From contig NZ_JAVFVV010000029.1 in the NCBI RefSeq assembly GCF_030929505.1, positions 1 to 57,000 of the forward strand: a stretch of DNA of 57,000 nt, written 5' to 3'. The DNA is from Mesorhizobium sp. LHD-90. GTDB lineage: Bacteria; Pseudomonadota; Alphaproteobacteria; Rhizobiales; Rhizobiaceae. Below, piece after piece: positions 45,474 through 54,133 of this stretch. Both the position numbers and the translations under genes were made by a program. Numbering within the stretch: position 1 is the stretch's first letter; each line of letters begins with the position of its first letter. The notes beneath the pieces were generated by a model that searched no databases, had not been told where the DNA came from, and was given only the letters and a program-made list of their open reading frames with translations.

Positions 45474-46180
45474 CGCGTCGGCTCCGGGCCGACCGACCGT
45501 TCTATCTTGTTGATTCCGAAGGAAGAGACGATCGTCAGCGCGAGATAGATCAAAATGGCGAAACTGTAGAACAGGAAAGGCTCGCGCTCGACGCGCGCCG
45601 CTACGCTTGTCCAACGCAGGATGTCGTTGAGGCCGATCGCCGACACCAATGCGGTGTCCTTCAGCAGGATCAGCCAGAGATTGGCCAGGCCGGGCAGGGC
45701 GATGCGGATCAGTTGCGGCAGCACGACGAGGCGCATGGTCTGGCCGTAGGTCAGCCCAATGGCGTAGCCGCCTTCGTACTGGCCCTGCGGAATCGCACGG
45801 AAGGCGGAGAGAAACACCTCGCTCGCGTAGGCGGAGAACACCACGCCAAGCGCCACCATGCCTGAGATGAAGCTATTGACGTCGACTGTCGCTTCCGGGT
45901 TGACGGTGCGGATCAGACTCTGGATGCCGATCTGCGCGCCGTAGTAGACCAGGAAAAGCGTGACGAGTTCAGGAAGCCCGCGGAAGATCGTGGTGTAGAC
46001 GTTGCCGGCCAGCCGGAGCGAGGGTTCGCCCGACTGCTTGGCCAGCGCAACGAAAAAGCCGATGAGCAGCCCGAGGGGAAGGGTCGCCGCCGCAAGCGAA
46101 ACGGTGATGAAGACGCCATAGGCGATTTCATCAAGCCACCCCTCGGAACCCCAGCTCAACAGAGTCCAGATGCTCTTCAT
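45470..46180 (-). CDS. Polar amino-acid ABC transporter permease (first subunit)
   Basis: A 236-residue permease of the HisQ/ArtQ type. Helices include EIAYGVFITVSLAAATLPLGLLIGFFVAL, and the EAA loop is AFRAIPQGQYEGGYAIGLTYGQTMRLVVLPQLIRIALPGL. ATG 46180 is chosen, giving MKSIWTLLSWGSEGWLDE. Cotranscribed with the binding protein upstream and coupled to the second permease. Confidence 0.9.
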   Translation of the reverse strand: MKSIWTLLSWGSEGWLDEIAYGVFITVSLAAATLPLGLLIGFFVALAKQSGEPSLRLAGNVYTTIFRGLPELVTLFLVYYGAQIGIQSLIRTVNPEATVDVNSFISGMVALGVVFSAYASEVFLSAFRAIPQGQYEGGYAIGLTYGQTMRLVVLPQLIRIALPGLANLWLILLKDTALVSAIGLNDILRWTSVAARVEREPFLFYSFAILIYLALTIVSSFGINKIERSVGPEPTR

Positions 46181-46259
46181 GAGGCGGATCGGGCTCCGTT
46201 GATCAGTCGGCGGCACGCAAACGGGCGGCCACGAAAAGCGGCCGCCCGTGCATCACGTG

Positions 46260-47051
46260 TCAGGATTCGGCGCCGTAGACGTCGAAGGTGAAGTACTTGT
46301 CGTTGATCGCCTTGTATTTGCCGTTGGCGCGGATCGCCTTGATGGCATCGTTGAGCTTGTTGACCAGGTCCGTCTCGCCCTTGCGCACGGCGATGCCGGC
46401 GCCTTCGCCGAAGATCTCGACGGGCTGAGGCGAGGGCTGGCCGATCAGCTTGCAGCAAGCGCCATCGGCGGTCTTCAGCCATTCCTCGAGCACGCTGATG
46501 TCGTCCTCCACCGCGTCGAGCCGGCCGTTGGCGAGGTCAAGCAGGAACTCCTGGCTGGTCGGATAACCCTTGATCTCGGAATCGGTGTAGGTCTGCGTGG
46601 CGTAGTTGAAGTGGGTGGTCGAGGTGGCGACGCCAATGGTCTTGCCGGCGAGATCCGCCTTGGCTACGCCCTTGATGTCGGAATCCTTCGGACCGGCGAG
46701 AGCCGAGGGGGTGTTGTAGTATTTGTGGGTGAAGTCGACCTTCTCGGCGCGCTCCGGCGTGATCGACATGGACGCGATGATGGCGTCGAACTTGCCGGCC
46801 TGCAGCGCCGGGATTATGCCGTCCCAGTCTTGGGTGACGAACTCGCACTTCGCCTTCATCTCTTCGCAGAGCGCGTTGGCGATGTCGATGTCAAAACCTT
46901 CCAGCTTGCCGTCGGCGGTCAGGTTGTTGAAGGGCGGGTAGGCGCCTTCGGTGCCGATCTTCAGGTTCAATTCCTGGGCGCTTGCCGCGCCGAGCGACGC
47001 CATCAGGGCGGCCGCCGATATCGCAAAGGCGATACGCTTGGTGATACGCAT
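46260..47051 (-). CDS. Amino-acid ABC transporter substrate-binding protein
   Basis: A 263-residue periplasmic protein with signal peptide MRITKRIAFAISAAALMASL and AxA cleavage (ASA-Q). The type 2 binding fold shows LKIGTEGAYPPFNNL, GFDIDIANALC, WDGIIPALQAGKFDAIIASMSITPERAEKVDF. Arg in PERAEKVDFT would bind the carboxylate of an amino acid, probably Lys/Arg/ornithine-like or opine. AGAGG lies upstream of ATG 47051. First gene of the operon with both permeases and the dehydrogenase. Confidence 0.9.
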   Translation of the reverse strand: MRITKRIAFAISAAALMASLGAASAQELNLKIGTEGAYPPFNNLTADGKLEGFDIDIANALCEEMKAKCEFVTQDWDGIIPALQAGKFDAIIASMSITPERAEKVDFTHKYYNTPSALAGPKDSDIKGVAKADLAGKTIGVATSTTHFNYATQTYTDSEIKGYPTSQEFLLDLANGRLDAVEDDISVLEEWLKTADGACCKLIGQPSPQPVEIFGEGAGIAVRKGETDLVNKLNDAIKAIRANGKYKAINDKYFTFDVYGAES

Positions 47052-47204
47052 AGTGTTCCTCTCTGTTATCGACCGGTCCCGTTCTGGAGCCGGACCGCTT
47101 GCGGCGCGATTTTCGCACGCCCGCATTCGTTAATATTCCCACTGTTTTCGCTGAAAAAGCAATCGCAAAACCGCGCAGTGTCCAAGCAGAACAGCGACGC
47201 TGCG

Positions 47205-47717
47205 TCAGTCGCGCACAAGACCGGTCGTGCGTTCGATGAAATCGGCGATTGCGCCGATATCGTCGAGGCTGAAGGCTGGCAAGTCCGTGCCTTCGACCGC
47301 ATGGTCAGCCGCAATAGCGACGATGTTCGGGTCGACGGGCGCCAAGGGCGTGGTGTTCTTGGCGTTGCGGCGGCGCACTTCGATCTTGAGGTGGCTTTCG
47401 CGCTTGTAGCCTTCGACGAGCACGAGGTCGCAGGGCGACAGGCGAGCAATCACCGCCTCCAGGGCTGGCTCCGCCTCGTCGCGGAGCTCGTGCATCAGCG
47501 CCCAGCGGACGCCGGAAACGATCGCCACCTCCGTGGCACCGGCCGCGCGATGGCGAAAACTGTCAGTGCCTTCATGGTCGATGTCAAAGGCATGGTGGGC
47601 GTGTTTTACCGTCGCGATTTTCCAGCCGCGCTTCGTCAGCTCGGCGACCAGCCGCTCGGCCAGCGTGGTCTTTCCCGAGTTCTTCCAGCCGGTGATGCCG
47701 AAGATGCGTCTTGTCAT
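47205..47717 (-). CDS. mobB: Molybdopterin-guanine dinucleotide biosynthesis adaptor protein B
   Basis: A 170-residue GTP-binding protein starting MTRRIFGITGWKNSGKTTL (P-loop). VKHAHHAFDIDHEGTDSFRHRAAGATEVAIVS and LVLVEGYKRESHLKIEVRR complete the MobB pattern. It assists MobA in making the guanine dinucleotide form of the molybdenum cofactor. Its ATG overlaps the TGA of a truncated mobA frame, so mobB once followed mobA directly. Confidence 0.9.
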   Translation of the reverse strand: MTRRIFGITGWKNSGKTTLAERLVAELTKRGWKIATVKHAHHAFDIDHEGTDSFRHRAAGATEVAIVSGVRWALMHELRDEAEPALEAVIARLSPCDLVLVEGYKRESHLKIEVRRRNAKNTTPLAPVDPNIVAIAADHAVEGTDLPAFSLDDIGAIADFIERTTGLVRD

Positions 47718-47810
47718 GCGCCGCTATTTTTCGCCATCCGCTCCACCGCGGCAAGGTCCGCGCGTGTCGATGTTGAAGGACGTACTGCTGAAGCAGATCC
47801 AGCCGATCTC
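47714..47810 (-). pseudogene. Relic of mobA (3' end, frameshifted)
   Basis: Upstream of mobB and ending with an ATGA overlap, the sequence encodes ADLAAVERMAKNSGA in one frame and, immediately before it in another frame, WICFSSTSFNIDT. Together they resemble the MobA C-terminus (FFNINTPADLAAAE...). A single-base frameshift separates them, and the remaining gene (about 500 bp) is absent: the DMT transporter gene ends only 150 bp away. No start or catalytic part remains. Confidence 0.5.
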
Positions 47811-47868
47811 GATAGTCTCGAGGCCGCTCATCGGGCCGCGGTAAACCGAAGCGGATCGTTCTGCAAGC

Positions 47869-48789
47869 TCACAACCCTTCCGGCGCCATGCCGGGCGAGG
47901 TGCTGTTGGCGATCGGCAGGCGTTTTGCCACCACGCGCTCGCGGTAGAGCATGTAGAGCCCCGACGCGACGATGATGGCCGAGCCGGCGATCATCGGGAG
48001 GTCCGGCACGTCGGCGAAGATCAGGTAGCCGAGCAGAATGGCCCAGAGCAACGAGGTGTAGCGGAACGGGGCGATGAAGGAGATGTCGCCGCGCCGCATG
48101 GCGAGAATGATGAACTGGTAACCGACGATGAGCAGGCCGGCCGCGACGGCGAGCGTGCCCAGTTCCCAGCCGTCCATCGGCGTCCAGCCGCCGAGCGGCT
48201 TCACCAGTATCGCGCCGGCGACCGTGACCAGCACTGCGGTCATCACCGAGACAAGCGGCGTGGGCACTTCCGGCGGCACGGCGCGGGTCGAGAGATCGCG
48301 GACGGTGGCGCAGAACACACTGCCCAGCACGGCGAGCGAGTAGACGCTGAAACCGGAAAAGCCCGGGCGGATGACGATCAGCACACCGGCAAAACCCGCG
48401 CCGATCGACAGCCAGCGCCGCCAGCCGACGGGTTCGCCGAAAAACAGCGCCGCCCCCATCGTGACCATCAGAGGCAGTGCCTGCAGCACGGCCGAGATGT
48501 CGCCGATCGGCAGATGCACGAGGGCGGTCAGGAAGAAGACGGTGGCGCCGAGCTCGCAGGCCGAGCGCAGGACCACCATCGGATGGAGAAGCAGCCGCAC
48601 CGAGCGGAACGCGCCCATGTGCCAGGCCAGCGCGGTGATCAGCAGGGTGGCGAAAAAACCGCGCACCAGCATGACCTGGCCCATGTTCATCTCGGTCGCA
48701 GCGAGTTTCACCAGGGCGTCGTTGACGGTGAAACCCGCCATCGACACCATCATGAAAACCGCGCCGGCATGATTGGGGGAAAGCGCCAC
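47869..48789 (-). CDS. DMT/EamA family transporter
   Basis: A 306-residue inner-membrane protein with ten helices in two EamA repeats. The first starts AGAVFMMVSMAGFTVNDALVKLA; the second starts about SLAVLGSVFCATVRDLSTRA. Drug/metabolite transporters move small metabolites, and the substrate is unknown. It occupies the place next to mobB where mobA would be expected. Confidence 0.88.
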   Translation of the reverse strand: MALSPNHAGAVFMMVSMAGFTVNDALVKLAATEMNMGQVMLVRGFFATLLITALAWHMGAFRSVRLLLHPMVVLRSACELGATVFFLTALVHLPIGDISAVLQALPLMVTMGAALFFGEPVGWRRWLSIGAGFAGVLIVIRPGFSGFSVYSLAVLGSVFCATVRDLSTRAVPPEVPTPLVSVMTAVLVTVAGAILVKPLGGWTPMDGWELGTLAVAAGLLIVGYQFIILAMRRGDISFIAPFRYTSLLWAILLGYLIFADVPDLPMIAGSAIIVASGLYMLYRERVVAKRLPIANSTSPGMAPEGL

Positions 48790-48965
48790 GGGGCCGTCCG
48801 GAAAGATTGCGATGCCGCCGCTTAGACGGATGCGGCGACACCAGCAATTTTAATGCGCTGGTCCAGCCGGCGAGGCGTGGACGCCCCGGTACGATCGGCC
48901 TGGCCGAGGCGGGCACCACCGAGTCGCCCAGGAATGCGCAGGCAAGAAGCGTTTGCCCGCATCCG

Positions 48966-50333
48966 CTAGACAGCCGGAGCCGTGACCGGCAAGGTCCACA
49001 TGTCGATGGGCGCCTCGCGGCCGCGTACCGTCACGTCACGCATCGCCACGAAACCTTCGGTCAAGTCGTCCGCGCCGGACATGGCGACACGTTTGACGAG
49101 CGCGTCGCCGACGCAGACAGCGGCGCCGAGATCGCGGCACATCGTCTGCAGCCGGCTGGCAACGTTGCAGGTGTCGCCGATGACCGCGAACGAGAGGCTA
49201 CGCTCGCTGCCGATCGCGCCGATCACCACCGGACCGTACTGGCAGCCGATCCGCACGTCGACGGGGTCGAGGCCGCTTCGGCGACGCTCGTCGTTCCACT
49301 GGTCGAGGGCGATGTGCATGGCGCGCGCGCAGCGCAGCGCCCGCGCCGCGTCGTCCTCGGCGGGGCGGGGTACGCCGAAGGTCGCCATGATGCAGTCGCC
49401 GATATAGTTGTCGACCGTGCCGCCATGGTCGAACACCACCTGCTCCATGCGCCCGTGGAAGGCGCGCAGCATGGAAAACACCTCTTCGGCCTTGTGGTCC
49501 TCGGCATAGTTGGTGAAGCCGACGATGTCGGCGAACAGCACCGCGACCTCCTGCCGGCGCACCGGGCCGAACGGCTCGTCGATCGACGCCAGCGCGTCGA
49601 CGACGTTTGGTGAGAAATGCCGGGCGAGGTTGACGCGGGCGCGTTCGGCTTTCGTGTAATCCTCGGCCAGTCGGCGCGTGCGCGCCACCACCGACGCGAT
49701 GATGCCGGCGATGATCAGGATCACCGCGATGTTGGTGGCCTGGTCGACGATGTCGACGAAATTGGGATTGAGATAGAGGCGCAGCCGCTCGCCGACACCG
49801 ATGCCGTCGGCTGGCGGCGGCGCGACGATGCTTCCCGGCAGCGAAATGATCCACAGCACGGCCGCTGCCCAGCACAGCGCCGCGGCGGTGCCGAGCCAGG
49901 CGGCGAGGCGTGGCGACAGCGTCAGCGCGCCGAGACAGACGAAGATCAGCAGATATTTGAAGCCGGCGTCGCGCAGTGTCATGGCATGCGGCAGTGCCTG
50001 GTCGTGGAACGGGTTGGGTATGACGACGACCGCAGTCAAGACCACGATGTTGAGGGTGCCAAGCACATAGCCGAGCCAGAGCGGCCGCATGCCACGCCTG
50101 ATCAGCAGGTAGTTCAACAGGTTGATCAGGAAGAAGAAGACCAGCGTCGAGATCGAGTAGCTGAACGCCGCGTCCCACTTGTCGAGCGCGACGAACAGGA
50201 TGGCGACGCCGAGCAGCGTCCCGGACGTGACCCAGAACTGCCAGCGGGCGCCCTGGCGCTCGGCGCGTGTCAGCAGCGAGGCCAGCCGCTGGCGCTGCCT
50301 TTCCGCCAATGTGTCGTTGTCGAGCGTGGTCAT
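48966..50333 (-). CDS. Membrane class III adenylate/guanylate cyclase
   Basis: A 455-residue protein with six N-terminal helices (about 30-235), then a short linker and a cyclase domain. The metal-binding aspartates are in VLFADIVGFTNYAE and YIGDCIMATFG. The ribose and transition-state motif is SFAVIGDTCNVASRL. The position before GDCIM that is usually Lys in adenylate cyclases (K-x2-GD) is Asn (DNYIGD), so purine choice may be altered. A hairpin lies in its leader. Confidence 0.85.
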   Translation of the reverse strand: MTTLDNDTLAERQRQRLASLLTRAERQGARWQFWVTSGTLLGVAILFVALDKWDAAFSYSISTLVFFFLINLLNYLLIRRGMRPLWLGYVLGTLNIVVLTAVVVIPNPFHDQALPHAMTLRDAGFKYLLIFVCLGALTLSPRLAAWLGTAAALCWAAAVLWIISLPGSIVAPPPADGIGVGERLRLYLNPNFVDIVDQATNIAVILIIAGIIASVVARTRRLAEDYTKAERARVNLARHFSPNVVDALASIDEPFGPVRRQEVAVLFADIVGFTNYAEDHKAEEVFSMLRAFHGRMEQVVFDHGGTVDNYIGDCIMATFGVPRPAEDDAARALRCARAMHIALDQWNDERRRSGLDPVDVRIGCQYGPVVIGAIGSERSLSFAVIGDTCNVASRLQTMCRDLGAAVCVGDALVKRVAMSGADDLTEGFVAMRDVTVRGREAPIDMWTLPVTAPAV

Positions 50334-50412
50334 GCTGTCGAAACCGCTGGTTTTTGATCAAGGCTCGACGGGCGAGAACTGGGTGATGACCGGCTTGAAT
50401 CGCGCATAGGTC

Positions 50413-50450
50413 CGAACCGGAGGTTGCGGCTAACGCCGTGAGCCGGTTCG
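50413..50450. other. Stem-loop in the cyclase leader
   Basis: CGAACCGG (50413-50420) pairs with CCGGTTCG (50443-50450), enclosing CGGC-TAAC-GCCG (50427-50438). It lies 80 bp upstream of the cyclase ATG on the minus strand and 34 bp after moaA. It has no following T-run in either direction, so it is not a classical terminator. It may be a structured leader or a processing site. Confidence 0.4.
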
Positions 50451-50483
50451 AGTCCAGTCAAAAAATTTGTGATAAGAGACGGA

Positions 50484-51485
50484 TCAGCCGCCGGTGACGC
50501 TCATGTGGCGCGACACGGCTGGGCGGCGGGTGCGCCGATCGATCACGAAATCGTGGCCCTTCGGTTTGCGGCCGATCGCCTCGTCGATGGCGGCCGACAC
50601 GCGCTCGTTGCCTTCCGACACACGCAGCGGCGTGCGCAGGTCGGCGGCGTCCTCCTGGCCAAGACACATATAGAGCGTGCCGGTGCAAGTCAGACGGACG
50701 CGGTTGCAGCTCTCGCAGAAATTGTGGGTCATCGGCGTGATGAAGCCGAGCCGCCCGCCGGTCTCCGCCACCTCGACGTAGCGGGCCGGGCCGCCGGTTT
50801 TGAAGGGAATATCGCTGAGTGTGAACAGTCGCTCCAGGCTGGCACGCAGCAGCGACAGCGGCAGGTACTGGTCGGTGCGGTCGCCGTCGATTTCGCCCAT
50901 CGGCATGGTCTCGATGACGGTGAGATCCATGCCGCGGCCGTGGGCGAAGCGCAGCAGTTCCGGAATCTCGAACTCGTTGAAATTCTTCAATGCGACCGCG
51001 TTGAGCTTGATATGAATTCCGGCAGCCTGCGCGGCGTCGATGCCGGCCATGACGCGATCGAGGCTGCCCCAGCGGGTGATCTGCCGGAATTTATCCGTGT
51101 CGAGCGTGTCGAGCGACACATTGATGCGTTTTACCCCGCAATCGGCGAGCTCAGCCGCGAAGCGCGAAAGCAACGAGCCGTTGGTGGTGAGCGTCAATTC
51201 CTCCAGCGCACCGCTGTCGAGATGGCGCGAGATCTGGCGGACCAGATGCATGATGTTCTTGCGTACCAGCGGCTCGCCGCCGGTGAGGCGCAGTTTTTTT
51301 ACGCCCTTCTCGACGAAGACGGTGGTTAGCCGGTCGAGCTCTTCCAGCGACAGAAGATCCTTCTTCGGCAGGAAGGTCATGTCTTCCGCCATGCAGTAGG
51401 TGCAACGGAAGTCGCAGCGGTCGGTGACCGACACGCGTAGATAGGTGATGGCCCGGCCGAAAGGATCGATCATGTCGGACTGCAT
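50484..51485 (-). CDS. moaA: GTP 3',8-cyclase MoaA
   Basis: A 333-residue radical-SAM enzyme that starts molybdenum cofactor synthesis by converting GTP to 3',8-cH2GTP. The SAM cluster motif is CDFRCTYC; the C-terminal cluster cysteines are [11 protein letters not shown] plus a later Cys (LYMCLGQ). The chain ends in the essential Gly-Gly. [11 protein letters not shown] is the SAM-binding GGE motif. ATG 51485 is used; ATG 51473 is also possible. moaC is not in the window. Confidence 0.94.
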   Translation of the reverse strand: MQSDMIDPFGRAITYLRVSVTDRCDFRCTYCMAEDMTFLPKKDLLSLEELDRLTTVFVEKGVKKLRLTGGEPLVRKNIMHLVRQISRHLDSGALEELTLTTNGSLLSRFAAELADCGVKRINVSLDTLDTDKFRQITRWGSLDRVMAGIDAAQAAGIHIKLNAVALKNFNEFEIPELLRFAHGRGMDLTVIETMPMGEIDGDRTDQYLPLSLLRASLERLFTLSDIPFKTGGPARYVEVAETGGRLGFITPMTHNFCESCNRVRLTCTGTLYMCLGQEDAADLRTPLRVSEGNERVSAAIDEAIGRKPKGHDFVIDRRTRRPAVSRHMSVTGG

Positions 51486-51659
51486 CGGGATTGCGTTCCT
51501 CCATCGGCTTCTGGCCGATCGTTATATATCCCTATGTCGTACGATCGGGCGCGACAATCAAGGTCACGCCTGTTCTTTGGTTGATGCGGCGCGGCCGGCG
51601 TCGAGAGCTTTCTCGCGAACGGCATTGGGCGTATAGCGGCCGCAGATGGAGAACGACCG

Positions 51660-52010
51660 ATGACTGCTCCGACCGAACTCCGTGTCTCGAAAGACCGGAA
51701 ACTGCTGACGGTGACCTTTCCCGACCATCGGCCGTTCCAACTGCCGGCGGAATTGCTGCGCGTGCTGTCGCCGTCGGCGGAAGTGCAGGGCCATTCCCCC
51801 GAGCAGCGCGTCACCGTGCCGGGGAAACGCAACGTCGCCATTTCGAAGATCGAGCCGGTCGGCAATTACGCGGTGCGCATCACCTTCGACGATTTTCACG
51901 ACACCGGCATCTTCACCTGGCAGTACCTGCATACGCTCGGACATGAGAAGGATTCGCGTTGGCAGGCGTATCTCGACGAGCTTGCGCAAAAAGCCCTTTC
52001 GCGAGACTGA
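51660..52010 (+). CDS. DUF971 family protein (BBH-N-terminal-like)
   Basis: A 116-residue protein: TELRVSKDRKLLTVTFPDHRPFQLPAELLRVLSPSAEVQGH, then VAISKIEPVGNYAVRITFDDFHDTGIFTWQYLHTLG. This is the DUF971 fold shared with the N-terminal domain of gamma-butyrobetaine hydroxylase. It carries no complete Cys3-His zinc set. Function unknown. The PPOX-fold gene starts 9 bp downstream, so they are one operon. Confidence 0.87.
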   Translation: MTAPTELRVSKDRKLLTVTFPDHRPFQLPAELLRVLSPSAEVQGHSPEQRVTVPGKRNVAISKIEPVGNYAVRITFDDFHDTGIFTWQYLHTLGHEKDSRWQAYLDELAQKALSRD

Positions 52011-52019
52011 GGAACAACG

Positions 52020-52631
52020 ATGTCGATAGTTAGGACCGTCGAGGAACTGGAAGCGCTCTACGGCCAGCCCGGCGAGGCCTCGCTGGTCAAGGAACTCGAC
52101 CGGCTGATCCCGGAATATGCCGTGCTGATCGAGGCGTCGCCTTTCGTGGCGCTGGCGACCGCCGGGCCGGAGGGGCTGGATTGCAGTCCGCGCGGCGATC
52201 TCGCCGGTTTTGTGCGCATCAGAGACGACAGGACTCTGCTGATACCGGACCGGCGCGGCAACAACCGCGCTGACTCGCTCAAAAACATCATCCGCGACGG
52301 CAGGGTAGGGCTGCTGTTCCTGATTCCCGGTTCCGGCACGACGCTGCGCGTCAACGGCCGCGCCGAAGTCAGCATCGATCCGGACCTCTGCGCCAGTTTT
52401 GCCATGGAAGACAAGCCGGCGCGGTCCGTCACCGTGATCGCCATCGAAAAGGTCTACTTCCAGTGTGCCCGCGCCATCCGCCGTTCCGATCTGTGGAACC
52501 CGGAAAGGCATGTCGACGAAAAATCGCTGCCGACGCCCGGAAAAATTCTGGAAAAAACCAGCGCTGCCCGCATCGACGGCGACGCCTATGATCGGGAATG
52601 GCCGGAGCGGGCGCGCAAGACGATGTGGTGA
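52020..52631 (+). CDS. Pyridoxamine 5'-phosphate oxidase-fold flavoprotein
   Basis: A 203-residue protein with the split-barrel FMN-binding fold: FVALATAGPEGLDCSPRGD, LLIPDRRGNNRADSLKNII, VGLLFLIPGSGTTLRVNGRA and FQCARAIRRSDLW. It matches the PPOX subgroup of MSMEG_1061-like enzymes rather than PdxH. The physiological substrate is unknown. It follows DUF971 closely. Confidence 0.85.
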   Translation: MSIVRTVEELEALYGQPGEASLVKELDRLIPEYAVLIEASPFVALATAGPEGLDCSPRGDLAGFVRIRDDRTLLIPDRRGNNRADSLKNIIRDGRVGLLFLIPGSGTTLRVNGRAEVSIDPDLCASFAMEDKPARSVTVIAIEKVYFQCARAIRRSDLWNPERHVDEKSLPTPGKILEKTSAARIDGDAYDREWPERARKTMW

Positions 52632-52715
52632 GGCGGGCCGGCGGTGGTTGCTTCACTGAAGCGTGATCCGCCCGTTCCGTAACAAGGCCGCACGATCTTC
52701 GTATAGGATCGTGCC

Positions 52716-53603
52716 ATGACTGATCGCCGATCCTTGCCACTGCCCTGGAACGACCGCGCCGGGCATCTTTCACCGCTGAAGACGGCGGTGCTTGCCGGAC
52801 TGGTCCTTCCAGCCATCTGGCTGCTCGCCCAATTTGCGGCGGGTGCGCTCGGGCCACGGCCGGTGACCGAGCTGATCCACGGCACAGGCGATTGGGCGAT
52901 CCGCTTCCTGTTTCTGTCGCTGGCGGTCACGCCGCTCCGGCGCATTGCAGACTGGCCGAAACTTATCCTGGTGCGCCGCATGATTGGGCTGGCTGCGCTG
53001 TTCTATGCGCTCACCCATCTTTGCCTCTACATCATCGACCAGAATTTTGGGCTGGCCCGCGTCGCGTCGGAGATAGCGCTTCGAATCTATCTGACCATCG
53101 GTTTCGCGGCGCTGATAGGATTGTCCGTTCTGGGCGCAACCTCGACCGACGCGATGATCAAGAAGCTTGGTCGCAATTGGACGCGGCTGCACAGGATCAT
53201 CTATGCGATCGGCGTTCTCGCGGCGCTGCATTTCTTCATGCAGACCAAAGCGGATGTTTACGAGGCCACTCTGATGAGCGGCCTGTTCGTGCTGCTAATG
53301 TTCTTCCGGATCCTGCATTGGCGTGGATTCGACATTGGCTCGCCACTGGTGCTCGGCGGTGCTGCGATTCTGGCCGGCCTCGCCACGGCTGGCATCGAAT
53401 ATGCCTGGTACGCGCTCGCGACCGGCGTCCCGCCGGAGCGCGTGCTCGCCGCCAATCTGCATTTTTCGTATATGGTCCGGCCTGCCTGGTGGGTTCTGGC
53501 GACCGGATTGACGGCCGCCGCCGTGCCGTTGCTGCGTCCGCTTGCTGGCGAAAAGCGCCCGAAGGGCGGCGGCCGCAAGCCCCTGCGGGCGGCGGCCGGA
53601 TAG
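52716..53603 (+). CDS. msrQ: Protein-methionine-sulfoxide reductase haem-binding subunit MsrQ
   Basis: A 295-residue membrane protein with six helices in a ferric-reductase-like domain. RRMIGLAALFYALTHLCLYIIDQ and RLHRIIYAIGVLAALHFFMQTK carry the haem-ligand histidines. MsrQ passes electrons to periplasmic MsrP; msrP is not adjacent, so it is either encoded elsewhere or lost. The C-terminus is basic. Transcribed alone. Confidence 0.88.
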   Translation: MTDRRSLPLPWNDRAGHLSPLKTAVLAGLVLPAIWLLAQFAAGALGPRPVTELIHGTGDWAIRFLFLSLAVTPLRRIADWPKLILVRRMIGLAALFYALTHLCLYIIDQNFGLARVASEIALRIYLTIGFAALIGLSVLGATSTDAMIKKLGRNWTRLHRIIYAIGVLAALHFFMQTKADVYEATLMSGLFVLLMFFRILHWRGFDIGSPLVLGGAAILAGLATAGIEYAWYALATGVPPERVLAANLHFSYMVRPAWWVLATGLTAAAVPLLRPLAGEKRPKGGGRKPLRAAAG

Positions 53604-53633
53604 TGGTATCCAGAGTGCGATAGCCCGGACCGC

Positions 53634-54086
53634 TCAGTCGACTCTCAGAACGTCGGCGATTCGGCGCATGTGGTCGCCGACGAAATCGCATTCGCTGGGG
53701 GTGGCGGTCGCCATCGCCTTCTCGATCAGTGCCGTGTAGATCTTGAGCGCCTGCATCAGCAGTCCTTCGCCGTCCGCCGTTAGCGTGAGCCGCAGCACGC
53801 GCCGATCCTTCTCATCGCCCTCTCGCGTCAACAGCCCGCGTGTCTCGAGTTGCGGCACCAGCATGGTGATGTTGGAGCGCCCGACCAGCAGCTTTCGTGC
53901 AAGATCCTGCTGCGAGATGCCGGGGTGCCGGAACAAGTTCATCAAAACGTCGAGTTGTGCGGGCTTCAGGTCGAGAGGCAGCAGGGCCGCGCCCAACGCG
54001 CGTTCCACGGCATGGCAGGCGCGCGCGACCGCGACCCAGTTGCGGAAGCGCGGATTATCCCAGGGGAGTTCTTGATTATTGTTCAT
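53634..54086 (-). CDS. MarR family transcriptional regulator
   Basis: A 150-residue regulator with the winged helix PAQLDVLMNLFRHPGISQQDLARKLLVGRSNITMLVPQLETRGLLTREGDEKDRRVLRLTLT. The wing carries the usual DxRxxRL. It is divergent from an alpha/beta hydrolase. Two perfect palindromes lie between them, one over its own start codon, which suggests autoregulation and control of the hydrolase. Confidence 0.9.
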   Translation of the reverse strand: MNNNQELPWDNPRFRNWVAVARACHAVERALGAALLPLDLKPAQLDVLMNLFRHPGISQQDLARKLLVGRSNITMLVPQLETRGLLTREGDEKDRRVLRLTLTADGEGLLMQALKIYTALIEKAMATATPSECDFVGDHMRRIADVLRVD

Positions 54087-54100
54087 TCTTGAACTAATAT
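54072..54100 (+). promoter_or_regulatory. Sigma-70 promoter of the alpha/beta hydrolase
   Basis: TTGATT (54072-54077) and TAATAT (54095-54100) are 17 bp apart, a near-consensus promoter reading into the hydrolase gene. The first operator lies inside the spacer and the second just after the -10 box, so a bound repressor would block it. Confidence 0.65.
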
Positions 54101-54114
54101 GTTCATGCTTGAAC
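54081..54114. promoter_or_regulatory. Double MarR-type operator
   Basis: Two perfect palindromes of the form GTTCA-N4-TGAAC (54081-54094 and 54101-54114) lie with centres 20 bp apart, two helical turns, so bound dimers would face the same side. The first overlaps the marR start codon (54084-54086). They are probably bound by the adjacent MarR protein. Confidence 0.7.
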
Positions 54115-54133
54115 TAGTTGATGGTCCGCGATT

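Noticed and set aside
50441-50460. tRNA-like 3' end (GGTTCGAGTCC)
   Set aside because: The T-stem does not pair over five bases, and no acceptor or anticodon arm could be found. The motif belongs to a simple inverted repeat.
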